Assembly (NCBI RefSeq): GCF_030317145.1
Contig: NZ_JASZYE010000001.1
Coordinates: forward strand, 806,001-870,000
Direction: 5' to 3'
From: Variovorax flavidus
Lineage (GTDB): Bacteria > Pseudomonadota > Gammaproteobacteria > Burkholderiales > Burkholderiaceae_C
Length of the DNA: 64,000 bases
Under the pieces are notes generated by a model. The model did not search any database. It saw only the letters and a program-made list of their open reading frames with translations, and was not told the DNA's origin. The position numbers and the translations under genes are program-made. Positions 1 through 8,346 of the stretch are shown piece after piece. How positions within the stretch are numbered: position 1 is the first letter of the stretch; every line of letters begins with the position of its first letter.

Positions 1-886
1 ACGTGTGGGCGAGCTGGTACATGTAGTTCTTGCGCCCCTCCGGCTTGTTCGCGTTGTGAATGAAGAGACGGTCCACCCACATGTACTGCGCGCCCACCGA
101 CGAACTGAGGTTCTCGAACTTCGGATTGTTCGGGTCCGCGGGCGGCTTCACCGGGCTCGGCCCCACATGACAGAAGCCGCACGACATGCCGACGCGGTAG
201 GGCCGCACCAGATCCTTGCGGTTGTAGTAGCTCGGGTCGGTGTAGTACTTCTCGGCGTCCCACTCCTTGGCCGCCTTCTCGTCGAAGGCCGGATTGGGAA
301 ACAGGCGGAGGCCGGAAATGCCGGTGTTCCAGCCGTAGAACGAGCCGACGGGCTGCGTCGTGCCGTCGCCGAGCGGCTTGCCGCGCGAGCCGATCGCCAC
401 GCCGGGGTACTTGCTTTCGTTCTCGAAGGGATCGGGTGCGCAGTCCTTGCTGCGCACGTCGAGCCAGAGGCCGCGTCGCGCCTTGTCGGGACCGGCGGCA
501 TTCTCGAAGCAGGGTTCGTTCACCAGCCCGAAGGTCTTCCAGCGATTGACGCGCGAATAGCCGAGGCTGGGATGCGAGCTGATGATCTTCAGCAGGTCGA
601 ACGCGCCGAAGGTGTAGTCGGTCATCTGGTTCCAGAAGCGGTCGTTGCCGCCGCTCCAGACCAGCCACATGTTGCGGCCCTTGATCTCCTCCGGGGACAG
701 CGCGATGCCGCCGTCCATGTCGTGGAAGTAGTCCTCCGATGCGTGGGGAAACGATGCCGCGTCCCGTCCCGCCAATCGGGCCTCGTCGAGCACTTCGCCG
801 GGCTGCGGCCCCTTGGAACAGGCCGCAAGAACCGCGCACGCGAACAGCGGCAGCAGCCTTGCGGCGTGCCTCCAACCTTGGGTCAT
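1..886 (-). CDS. c-type cytochrome lipoprotein (3' end outside window)
   Basis: The reading frame is open from 886 to the window edge (295 residues seen, C-terminus missing). The N-terminus is a lipoprotein signal: a hydrophobic stretch ending in the lipobox LAAC with Cys23. A haem-binding CGFCH motif lies at residues 236-240 (bases 167-181), so the mature protein should be a membrane-anchored periplasmic c-type cytochrome. A second CxxCH, if present, lies outside the window. I chose the ATG at 886 because an AGGAGG sits 7 nt upstream; the in-frame ATG at 892 is almost on top of that site. It diverges from the SMP-30-like gene at 1077 across a 190-bp gap. The distinctive Trp-rich stretch near residues 75-90 resembles multihaem oxidoreductases, but I cannot assign a substrate. 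Confidence 0.75.
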   Translation of the reverse strand, partial: MTQGWRHAARLLPLFACAVLAACSKGPQPGEVLDEARLAGRDAASFPHASEDYFHDMDGGIALSPEEIKGRNMWLVWSGGNDRFWNQMTDYTFGAFDLLKIISSHPSLGYSRVNRWKTFGLVNEPCFENAAGPDKARRGLWLDVRSKDCAPDPFENESKYPGVAIGSRGKPLGDGTTQPVGSFYGWNTGISGLRLFPNPAFDEKAAKEWDAEKYYTDPSYYNRKDLVRPYRVGMSCGFCHVGPSPVKPPADPNNPKFENLSSSVGAQYMWVDRLFIHNANKPEGRKNYMYQLAHT

Positions 887-1076
887 TGCCATTCCTCCTA
901 CGTCGACACCTTGGGTGAACGGGCAATCGAGTGTGCAGTTTGGAGGGGGGTCGATGCCTTGCCTATCGGCCATGCGCGCTAACGCGAAGGGCGTAGGCGC
1001 GCGGGCTGGCTGGTCATGAACGACCGGCAGTGACATCATTCGCCGGCCCGAACGGGCACCACCCGAGGAGACATCA

Positions 1077-2183
1077 ATGAACGAACCCATAACGATTCCC
1101 CGTCGCGGCTTTCTGAAAACCGCGGCCGGGACCGGCCTGGCCGCGCTGGGCGGACTGGCCGGTGCCCAGTCCTTCGACTTCAAACCGCAGCAGCGCTACC
1201 CCGACCCGGCAGTGATGATCCTGGACCCGAGCTTCACCAAGTACCGGATCTACAGCAGCACGGTGGAGCAGCTCGGCACCGGCATGCGCTGGGCCGAAGG
1301 GCCGGTCTACTTTCCGGAGGGCGGCTATCTGCTGTGCAGCGACATCCCCAACAACCGGCTGATGAAGTACGACGAGAAGACCGGGAAGTTCGGCGTCTAC
1401 AAGACCAACGTCAACTATGCCAACGGCAATACCCGCGACCGCCAGGGGCGGCTGGTCTCCTGCGAGCACTCGGTCACCCGCCGCATCGTGAGGACCGAGA
1501 ACGACGGCCGGATGACCGTGCTGGCCGACAACTACGAAGGCAAGCGGCTCAACGCGCCGAACGACATCGTTGTCAAGTCGGACGACACGGTCTGGTTCAC
1601 GGACCCGATCTTCGGCATCAACGGCGAGTGGGAAGGTTTCAGGGCCACACCCGAGCAGGCAACGACCAACGTGTATCGCATCGCCAAGGACGGAAAGCTC
1701 ACCGCGGTGATCACCGACCTGGTGAATCCCAACGGCCTGGCGTTTTCACCCGACGAGAAGAAGCTCTATGTGGTCGAGTGGAAAGGCACGCCTCATCGAA
1801 GCATGTGGAGCTATGACGTCGCCGCCGATGGGAGCAGCCTTTCGAACAAGACCAAGCTGATCGATGCCGACGGCCCCGGCGCGTTCGACGGGTTTCGCGT
1901 CGACCGGGACGGCAACCTGTGGTGCGGCTGGGGCTACACGGGCGCAGTTGCGAACGAGCCGACGGACATCGGCGGAGGCATGAAGGCCTACCTGCCGACA
2001 GGCAAGTCAGAGGAAATGGATGGCGTGAAGGTCTTCAATCCGCAAGGCAAGCCGATCGGGTTCATCCGGCTGCCGGAGCGCTGCGCAAACCTCGAGTTTG
2101 GCGGGCCGAAGAGGAATCGGCTGTACATGGCGAGCGGACATTCGCTGTATGCGCTGTTCGTGGAGGCGCATGGGGCGGTCTGA
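1077..2183 (+). CDS. Tat-exported SMP-30/gluconolactonase-like protein
   Basis: The 368-residue protein opens with a twin-arginine signal (RRGFLK, Arg9-Arg10), a hydrophobic region and an AGA-QS type cleavage site near residue 30, so it should be exported folded to the periplasm. The rest has the six-bladed propeller character of the SMP-30/gluconolactonase/LRE family: acidic metal-ligand-type segments (NAPND near residue 160, NPNGLAFSPDEK near 220, DGFRVDRDGNLW near 270). The family hydrolyses sugar lactones or related esters; the substrate here is unknown. A GAGGAG site lies 7 nt before the ATG. It diverges from a cytochrome lipoprotein gene, so a shared periplasmic oxidation/lactone-hydrolysis route is possible but unproven. 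It ends 5 nt from the convergent MFS gene. Confidence 0.85.
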   Translation: MNEPITIPRRGFLKTAAGTGLAALGGLAGAQSFDFKPQQRYPDPAVMILDPSFTKYRIYSSTVEQLGTGMRWAEGPVYFPEGGYLLCSDIPNNRLMKYDEKTGKFGVYKTNVNYANGNTRDRQGRLVSCEHSVTRRIVRTENDGRMTVLADNYEGKRLNAPNDIVVKSDDTVWFTDPIFGINGEWEGFRATPEQATTNVYRIAKDGKLTAVITDLVNPNGLAFSPDEKKLYVVEWKGTPHRSMWSYDVAADGSSLSNKTKLIDADGPGAFDGFRVDRDGNLWCGWGYTGAVANEPTDIGGGMKAYLPTGKSEEMDGVKVFNPQGKPIGFIRLPERCANLEFGGPKRNRLYMASGHSLYALFVEAHGAV

Positions 2184-2188
2184 TCGCG

Positions 2189-3790
2189 TCATCCCCCGGC
2201 CGAAACAGGCGCGGTCCGTGGCCCGCGCCCGATCAGCACCCAGGCACTGAACGCACTCATCAGGGCCAGCCCGGCGCAAACCAGCATCACCCATCGGAAC
2301 CCGGAGACGAACGAAGCATTCACCGCCTGCCTGAGCGCTGCAGCGGCCGCGGCATCCACACCTGCCGGAAGCCTCGCGCCCGCAAGCTGGCTGCGTTGCG
2401 CTTCCAGGAAGGCGGTGGTCTCGGCGGAAGTACCCATGCCGCGCAAGCTCTCGCCAAGCTGGGCATCGAAAGCCCAGGCCATGATCACCCCGAACACCGC
2501 GATCGCCAGCACCGATGCTGCCCGCGAGACCGCGTTGTTCACGCCCGATGCAATGCCGGCCGACTCGGGGCCGACCGCATTCATCACCGTGGTCGTGAGC
2601 GGCGCCACAGTGATGGTCATGCCCAGGCCCAGCACGACGACGGCCGGGAAGAATGAGGTCCAGTAGTTGACGCCCACGCCCGGCACCGCAAACAGCGCAA
2701 AGCCTGCCGCCGCGATGCTCGGTCCGACCACCAGCGGGAGTCGCGATCCGAAGCGATCGACCAGTTGCCCGGCCCAGCCCGAGAACGCGAACATGATCAG
2801 GATGAATGGCAGCAACGCGGCACCCGCGACCGTGGCCGAGTAGCCCTGCACCTGGATCATGTTGAGCGGAAAGAAATACAGGCCGCCGCCGAGCGCCGCA
2901 TACAGCAGCAGCGTCAGCAGGTTGGCGCCTCCGAAATTGCCGATACGCAACATGGAGAGCGGAAGCATCGGCGACCGCACGCGAAGCTCCACCACGACGA
3001 ACGCAGCGCTCGCCACGATGCCGGCGAAGAGCGCGCCCCAGACTGCGGGCGATGCCCACCCCTGGGTTGGCGCCTCGATGAACGCATAGACGATGCCGCC
3101 CAGCGCGACGGTCGCGAGCGCCGCTCCCCACAGATCGAGGCCGGCCCTCGCGGCCTCGCCTCCCCGGCTTTCAGGCACGTGCCGCCACGCGATCAGCAGC
3201 ACGATCACGGCCATCGGTACATTGACGAGGAAGGCCCAGATCCACGAGTAGTGATCGACGAGGAACCCGCCGGCCACCGGCCCGATGGCGGCGGTGATGC
3301 CGCTCCACCCCGACCATGTGCCGATGGCGCGCCCGCGCTCCTTCTTGGGAAACGAAGCGCTGATGAGAGCCAGGCTGCCTGGCACCAGCAAAGCGCCGCC
3401 GATACCCTGCGCGGCCCGCGCCAGGATGAGTTGCCGCACATCGCCGGCCAGCGCGCAGGCCACCGAAGCCAGCGCGAAGAGCGCGACACCGATCGCGAAG
3501 ATCCTGCGGCGCCCGAAGTGATCGCCGAGCGAGCCGCCGACGAGCAGCAGCGCAGCCAGGAAGAGCGCATACGACTCCACGACCCACTGCGCCTGGAATG
3601 CCGTCGCGTGCAGATCAGCCTGGATGGCGGGCAGCGCCACGTTGACCACCGTGCCGTCGATGAAGGCCATGCTCGAACCGATGATCGCCGCGGCGAGCAC
3701 CCAGGGCTTGGAGGCCGGCGGGCAGTCCACCTGTTCGCAGCCGTGCCGGATCTGGCTTTCGTCCCCGGGTGGCTTGCCAATCTGGGTCAT
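2189..3790 (-). CDS. MFS drug efflux transporter, DHA2 (EmrB/QacA) type
   Basis: The 533-residue protein matches DHA2-family proton antiporters in length and predicted 14 membrane segments. After about 30 polar residues it shows the family's IDGTVVNVALP segment in helix 1, motif A (GGSLGDHFGRRR) in the first cytoplasmic loop and motif C (AIGPVAGGFLVDH) in helix 5. Such pumps export hydrophobic toxicants across the inner membrane; no EmrA partner is adjacent. The start at 3790 was chosen because the open frame upstream of it is low-complexity sequence that runs into the repeat at 3798-3876 and the divergent MocR gene. Divergence from a MocR-type regulator makes control by that regulator plausible. 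Confidence 0.9.
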   Translation of the reverse strand: MTQIGKPPGDESQIRHGCEQVDCPPASKPWVLAAAIIGSSMAFIDGTVVNVALPAIQADLHATAFQAQWVVESYALFLAALLLVGGSLGDHFGRRRIFAIGVALFALASVACALAGDVRQLILARAAQGIGGALLVPGSLALISASFPKKERGRAIGTWSGWSGITAAIGPVAGGFLVDHYSWIWAFLVNVPMAVIVLLIAWRHVPESRGGEAARAGLDLWGAALATVALGGIVYAFIEAPTQGWASPAVWGALFAGIVASAAFVVVELRVRSPMLPLSMLRIGNFGGANLLTLLLYAALGGGLYFFPLNMIQVQGYSATVAGAALLPFILIMFAFSGWAGQLVDRFGSRLPLVVGPSIAAAGFALFAVPGVGVNYWTSFFPAVVVLGLGMTITVAPLTTTVMNAVGPESAGIASGVNNAVSRAASVLAIAVFGVIMAWAFDAQLGESLRGMGTSAETTAFLEAQRSQLAGARLPAGVDAAAAAALRQAVNASFVSGFRWVMLVCAGLALMSAFSAWVLIGRGPRTAPVSAGG

Positions 3791-3797
3791 GCGGCCC

Positions 3798-3876
3798 CCC
3801 GCGCTCGGCACTTTGTGTGCTCGCTGCCCCCCGAGGGGACGCGAGCTTGCTTGGGGCGACCCGGCGCTGCGCTCAT
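3798..3876 (+). repeat. 79-bp dispersed intergenic element, copy 1
   Basis: This stretch matches 53309-53387 at 71 of 79 positions in the same orientation, with no gaps. Shared landmarks are the CCCCCCGAGGGG block, a GCGAGC(T/C)(T/C)GC near-palindrome, CTTGGGGCG and the terminal GCGCTCAT. Several of these can fold into short hairpins. It fills most of the gap between the divergent MFS and MocR genes. It looks like a REP-type or miniature non-coding element rather than a regulator site, because the two copies sit next to unrelated genes. Confidence 0.8.
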
Positions 3877-3907
3877 GCTGCCGAGTATGAAGCCCGTCCC
3901 CGTACCG

Positions 3908-3913
3908 GACAAT
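3908..3913 (+). promoter_or_regulatory. Candidate -10 box (GACAAT) for the MocR gene
   Basis: GACAAT (4 of 6 to TATAAT) ends 8 nt before the ATG at 3922, with no Shine-Dalgarno sequence between. A start of transcription 7-8 nt downstream would coincide with the start codon, implying a leaderless mRNA. No good -35 hexamer is visible 16-18 bp upstream, so this remains a candidate. Confidence 0.35.
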
Positions 3914-3921
3914 CCCGCGGC

Positions 3922-5364
3922 ATGACACGCTACGAAGCACTGGCCACCGAGATCGCGGAATCCATCCGGGCGGGTGTGCTCCATCCGGGCGATCGCCTCC
4001 CGTCCGTCCGACAGACCCGCGCCAGCCGCGGCGTGAGCCCGTCCACCGTCTTCCAGGCCTACTACCTGCTCGAGGCACAGGGCCTCATCCGTGCACGCGA
4101 ACGCTCGGGCTACTACGTGGCGGACGGCGCACGACATCTTCCGCCCGAACCCGAAGCGGCCTCGCAGCCGGAGGACGACGCGGTGCCCCTCGACGTCAGC
4201 GAACGCGTGTTCGAGATCCTCGAATCATCCATGGTGCGGGACGTGGTGCCGCTGGGTTCGGCCTTTCCGAGCCCTCTTCTGTTTCCGCTGCGAAGACTGG
4301 GCCAGATCCTGGCGTCCAGCGTCCAGAACCTCGATCCGTGGAGCACGGTGGATGACCTCACGCCCGGCAACGCGCGCCTACGCCGACAGATTGCGCTGCG
4401 CTACCTGGCTGACGGATTGCAGGTCCACACCGACGAGATCGTCGTGACCAACGGCGCGCTCGAAGCCTTGAACCTCTGCCTGTCCGCGGTGACCCGCCCC
4501 GGCGATGCGGTGCTGATCGAATCGCCGACCTTCTACGCCGCACTGCAAGCGCTGGAGCGCCTGGGCCTGGAAGCGATCGAAGTGCCGACACATCCGCGCG
4601 AAGGCATGGATCTCGACGCCCTCGAACGCGCCATCCAGCGACACCGCCCGAAGGCTTGCTGGCTGATGACGAACTTCCAGAATCCGCTGGGCAGCCTGAT
4701 GCCCGACGAGAAGAAGAGGACGCTCGTGCAGCTGCTGACACGCCACGACGTCCCGCTCATCGAGGACGACGTCTACGGCGAGCTCTACTTCGGCGACAAG
4801 CGCCCATCGCCGGCAAAGGCCTTCGACAGCGAGGGGATCGTCATGCACTGCTCGTCGTTCTCGAAGTGCCTGGCACCCGGCTATCGCATCGGCTGGGCGG
4901 CGCCCGGACGCTTCGCACGCGCCGTGGCACGCGGGAAGCTCACGACCACGCTCGGCGCGTCGGCACCTGCGCAGGCCGCCCTGGCGGCCTACCTCGAAAA
5001 GGGAGGCTACGACAAGCACCTGCGCAAGCTGCGCCGCACGCTGGCGGAACAGCAGACCTGCCTGGCGCAGGCCATCGGAGAACACTTTCCCGCGGGGACC
5101 CGAGCTACGCGTCCGGCTGGCGGCTATTTCCTCTGGGTCGAGATGCCGAAACATGTCGATGCGCTGCATGTTCATCGCCAGGCACTCTCGCAAGGCATCA
5201 GCGTCGCGCCGGGGCCGATCTTCTCGGCGCAACGCGGCTTCACGAACTGCCTGCGGCTGAACTATGGCCATGCGTGGGACGCACGCGCCGAAGAGGCGGT
5301 GGCAACGCTCGGGCGCATCGCCCGCGACGCCAGCATGCGCGAGCTTGCTCTGCAAACCTCGTGA
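3922..5364 (+). CDS. MocR-family (GntR-aminotransferase) transcriptional regulator
   Basis: A 480-residue fusion of an N-terminal GntR winged helix (about residues 1-70; LPSVRQTRASRGVSPSTV is the recognition region) with a class I aminotransferase-like domain (about 100-470). The PLP-binding lysine is Lys315 in SSFSKCLAPGYRIGW; the cofactor-contacting NFQNPLG (near 251-257) and EDDVYGE (near 281-287) segments are intact, so PLP binding is expected. MocR proteins use PLP or an amino compound as effector, often for vitamin B6, GABA or taurine genes. The divergent neighbour is a DHA2 efflux gene, the obvious candidate target. The ATG at 3922 starts directly at the GntR domain; longer in-frame starts would read through the intergenic repeat. 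Confidence 0.92.
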   Translation: MTRYEALATEIAESIRAGVLHPGDRLPSVRQTRASRGVSPSTVFQAYYLLEAQGLIRARERSGYYVADGARHLPPEPEAASQPEDDAVPLDVSERVFEILESSMVRDVVPLGSAFPSPLLFPLRRLGQILASSVQNLDPWSTVDDLTPGNARLRRQIALRYLADGLQVHTDEIVVTNGALEALNLCLSAVTRPGDAVLIESPTFYAALQALERLGLEAIEVPTHPREGMDLDALERAIQRHRPKACWLMTNFQNPLGSLMPDEKKRTLVQLLTRHDVPLIEDDVYGELYFGDKRPSPAKAFDSEGIVMHCSSFSKCLAPGYRIGWAAPGRFARAVARGKLTTTLGASAPAQAALAAYLEKGGYDKHLRKLRRTLAEQQTCLAQAIGEHFPAGTRATRPAGGYFLWVEMPKHVDALHVHRQALSQGISVAPGPIFSAQRGFTNCLRLNYGHAWDARAEEAVATLGRIARDASMRELALQTS

Positions 5365-5430
5365 TAGATTGCACGCCGGCGAGCGACGCACGGTCGATTG
5401 CCCGATCGAGCCACGAGTGAGAGGACCGAA

Positions 5431-6885
5431 ATGCTACCCCGGCTGGCGAGGATTCTGAAGCGCACGGCGCTGGTGATCGGCGTTGTCTTCGTCACCGCGA
5501 TTGCGCTGCGCACCTACGACGTCCAGCGCGGCCCTCCCCTCGAACTCTGGCACACGCATGTGCCGCACGAACTGTCCCGCGCCGAACTCGCCAAGACCGA
5601 CTGGGCCGGCTATCTCGCGGCCGAGGACAAGGCCTTCGCGGAGGTGCGGACCGAGGTCACCGACAAGCTGCCGCCCGAGGTGCGCGTGCCGGGCAATCGC
5701 TACTTCGACGGGAGCCTGATCTATCCGGGGCGTTTCGTGCAGGACTGGAACCGGTCGTATGTGCAGGAGCCGCAAGGTGCGCCGCGAGGCGCGGTCGTCC
5801 TGCTGCATGGCTTGACCGACTCGCCGTTCAGCTTGCGGCACGTCGCCAATCTCTACCGCGACCGCGGTTTCGTGGTCGTCGCGATCCGCATGCCGGGCCA
5901 CGGGACCGTGCCGGCCGGCCTCACGAGCGTGCAGTGGGAGGACTGGTCGGAAGCGACTCGTCTCGCGGTGCGGGAAGCGCGACGCCGCGTGGCCGCGCCG
6001 TTGCCGCTGCACATCGTCGGCTTCTCCAATGGCGGCGCATTGGCGATGAAGTTCGCGCTCGACGGGCTGGACGATTCGAACCTGGCTCGACCGGACCGGA
6101 TCATCCTGATCGGGCCGATGATCGGCATCACCGAACTGTCCCGCTTTGCCGGCGTGTTCGGCTGGCCGGCGATATTCCCCGCGTTTGCCAAGGCGGCGTG
6201 GCTGGGCGTCGTGCCGGAATTCAACCCGTTCAAGTACAACTCGTTCCCGGTCAACGGGGCGCGGCAATCCTCGCTCCTCACACGCGACCTCCGCTCGCAC
6301 ATCGCGCGCGAAGAGAGCGCGGGCCGCCTGGCGAAGCTGCCGCCCATCCTCACCTTCCAGTCGCTGATCGATTTCACGGTCAGCACGCGCGCGATCGTCA
6401 CGGGCTTGTATGCGCGGCTGCCCAGCAATGGCAGCGAATTGGTGCTGTTCGATCTGAATCGCAGCGTCAAATTCGGGCCCTTGCTGCGCTCGGGCAGCGA
6501 CCTGCAGCCGGACCGCGTGCTGCCTCCGGCGCCGCGGCAGTTCCGGTCCACGCTGATCACCAACACGGGACCGACCAGCCGCCAGGTCGTGGAGCGCGTC
6601 ACCGAAGCCGGCGCCGTGACGGTCAAGAGCCGCGTCTTGGACCTGGAGTTTCCGGCGGAAGTGTTCTCGCTGTCTCATCTGGCGCTGCCCTTTCCCGTCA
6701 CCGATTCGCTCTACGGCATACAGCCCGACATGACCGAAGACTTCGGCGTGAACCTCGGTTCCCTTGCCGTTCGCGGCGAGCGCGGCGCCCTCATCGTCAG
6801 CCTGGATTCATTGACGCGCCTGTCGTCGAATCCATTCTTTCCGTACATGGCTGACCGGATCGTCGAAGTGATCCCGGCCAAGTAG
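5431..6885 (+). CDS. Membrane-anchored alpha/beta hydrolase
   Basis: The 484-residue protein has one N-terminal hydrophobic segment (about residues 12-28) that should anchor it in the inner membrane with the catalytic part in the periplasm. The hydrolase fold shows the oxyanion-loop motif VVLLHGLTDSP (about 122-132), MPGHG (about 154-158) and the nucleophile elbow GFSNG with Ser199. The acid and His are not certain by eye. A purine-rich GAGAGGA site lies about 7 nt before the ATG at 5431. It lies 66 bp after the MocR gene on the same strand but is not clearly co-transcribed. The long insert between the nucleophile and the C-terminus is larger than in lysophospholipases. Esterase or lipase activity is likely; the substrate is unknown. 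Confidence 0.8.
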   Translation: MLPRLARILKRTALVIGVVFVTAIALRTYDVQRGPPLELWHTHVPHELSRAELAKTDWAGYLAAEDKAFAEVRTEVTDKLPPEVRVPGNRYFDGSLIYPGRFVQDWNRSYVQEPQGAPRGAVVLLHGLTDSPFSLRHVANLYRDRGFVVVAIRMPGHGTVPAGLTSVQWEDWSEATRLAVREARRRVAAPLPLHIVGFSNGGALAMKFALDGLDDSNLARPDRIILIGPMIGITELSRFAGVFGWPAIFPAFAKAAWLGVVPEFNPFKYNSFPVNGARQSSLLTRDLRSHIAREESAGRLAKLPPILTFQSLIDFTVSTRAIVTGLYARLPSNGSELVLFDLNRSVKFGPLLRSGSDLQPDRVLPPAPRQFRSTLITNTGPTSRQVVERVTEAGAVTVKSRVLDLEFPAEVFSLSHLALPFPVTDSLYGIQPDMTEDFGVNLGSLAVRGERGALIVSLDSLTRLSSNPFFPYMADRIVEVIPAK

Positions 6886-6909
6886 CCAGATCAGGCAGGC
6901 TCGGACGTT

Positions 6910-8346
6910 TCAGGCGTGACCGGTCAGCGGTTGCCGGGTCCGCAGCGAGCTGAACACGGCCGCCACGGCGGCGCAGCATGCGGCCAGCCCCAGCGCGATG
7001 ACCTGCCCCTTGCCATCGTGCGGGCTCCAGATACTGAAGATTGCGGCCAACAGCACCGCGCCCAGTGTCTGGCCCGTCAGACGCGCCGTACCCAGCATGC
7101 CGCTCGCCGCACCGCTTCGGTGCGGTGGTGGCGACGTCACGATGGTGTGGTTGTTGGGCGACTGGAACAGTCCGAAGCCCATGCCGCACAAGGCCATGCG
7201 CCACACGATGTCGGCATTGGTCGGATGCGCCGGCAATGCCGCGAGCAGCACCAGGCCGGTGGCCAGCAGGGCCAGGCCGATGCCACCCAGCAAGCCGTCC
7301 GGATACCGGCCGATGAGCCGGCCGGCAATCGGCGCCATGACGACGATCGCCAGCGGCCACGCCGTGATCAGCAGACCCGCCTCGAAGTGCGAGCGGCCGT
7401 AGGTGTCGAGCAGCAGGAACGGCAGCGCGATGAACGACAGCATCTGCGCACAGAATGCGCCGATGGACGTTCCCATCGAGAGCGCGAACACCGGGATTCG
7501 CAGCAGGTCGACCGGAAACAGCGGCAGTGCCAGCACGCGTTGCCGCCGCAAATAGACGAAGCCCACCGCGACACCGGCCAGCAGCAACGCCCAAGCCCAA
7601 GGGCTGGCGCCCTGCCCCGCATCGCCTCGCACCCCCAGCCGGTCGGCGCCGATGAAGATCAGCGCAAACATCAGCACGTTGAGCAGCACGTCGAATGCCG
7701 AGAAACGCGAGGCCGCGGAAGCCTTGACCCGATTGGCCGGCAATGCGCGCAAGCCCAGCGCCAGCACCAGCGCGCCCAGCGGCACGTTGAGCGCGAACAG
7801 CCATGGCCACGATGCCACCGACAGGATCGCCGCCGCCACGGTAGGGCCGGCGACCGATGCGGTCGCCACCACCATCGAGTTGATGGCCATGCCGCGGCCC
7901 AGTTGGTCCTGCGGGTAGATCATCCGCACCAGTGCGGCGTTGACGCTCATGATCCCGGCGGCGCCCAGCCCCTGCAGCGCCCGCGCGGCAATCAGCATGC
8001 CGAGAGAACCGGCAAAGGTCGCGAAGACCGACGCCACCGCGAACAGCGCCATGCCCACCAGATACACGCGCCGATAGCCGATGAGATCCCCCAGCGATGC
8101 CAGCGGCAGCAGCATGACCAGCGTGGCGATCTGGTACGCGTTGACCACCCAGATCGCATGCGCAGCATCTGCATGAAGCTCGCGTGCAATTCCCGGCAGC
8201 GCGAGGTTGACGATGGTGCCGTCGAGCACCGCCACGGCAATGCCGAGGATGATCACCAGCATCGCGTGCCAGCGTTGCGGCTGGGGCAGCCCATCGGAAA
8301 TGACGGGCGCGGGCGTCGCGGCGCTCAGCGCTTCAACCCGCTGCAT
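6910..8346 (-). CDS. MFS transporter, DHA2-type multidrug efflux
   Basis: A 478-residue integral membrane protein with predicted 14 helices. It has VLDGTIVNLALPGIARELH in helix 1, the motif A region SLGDLIGYRRVY and motif C-like SVAGPTVAAAIL in helix 5, all typical of drug:H+ antiporter family 2. Its start overlaps the end of the upstream Bcr/CflA gene by 14 nt, so the two pumps are almost certainly one transcript. It converges on the alpha/beta hydrolase gene with 24 nt between them. No membrane-fusion partner is adjacent, so single-component inner-membrane efflux is the simplest reading. Confidence 0.9.
   Translation of the reverse strand: MQRVEALSAATPAPVISDGLPQPQRWHAMLVIILGIAVAVLDGTIVNLALPGIARELHADAAHAIWVVNAYQIATLVMLLPLASLGDLIGYRRVYLVGMALFAVASVFATFAGSLGMLIAARALQGLGAAGIMSVNAALVRMIYPQDQLGRGMAINSMVVATASVAGPTVAAAILSVASWPWLFALNVPLGALVLALGLRALPANRVKASAASRFSAFDVLLNVLMFALIFIGADRLGVRGDAGQGASPWAWALLLAGVAVGFVYLRRQRVLALPLFPVDLLRIPVFALSMGTSIGAFCAQMLSFIALPFLLLDTYGRSHFEAGLLITAWPLAIVVMAPIAGRLIGRYPDGLLGGIGLALLATGLVLLAALPAHPTNADIVWRMALCGMGFGLFQSPNNHTIVTSPPPHRSGAASGMLGTARLTGQTLGAVLLAAIFSIWSPHDGKGQVIALGLAACCAAVAAVFSSLRTRQPLTGHA

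Noticed and set aside
1..886. Rubber oxygenase (RoxA) identity for the cytochrome lipoprotein
   Set aside because: One CxxCH and a general Trp-rich stretch are not enough, and the C-terminal half is missing.
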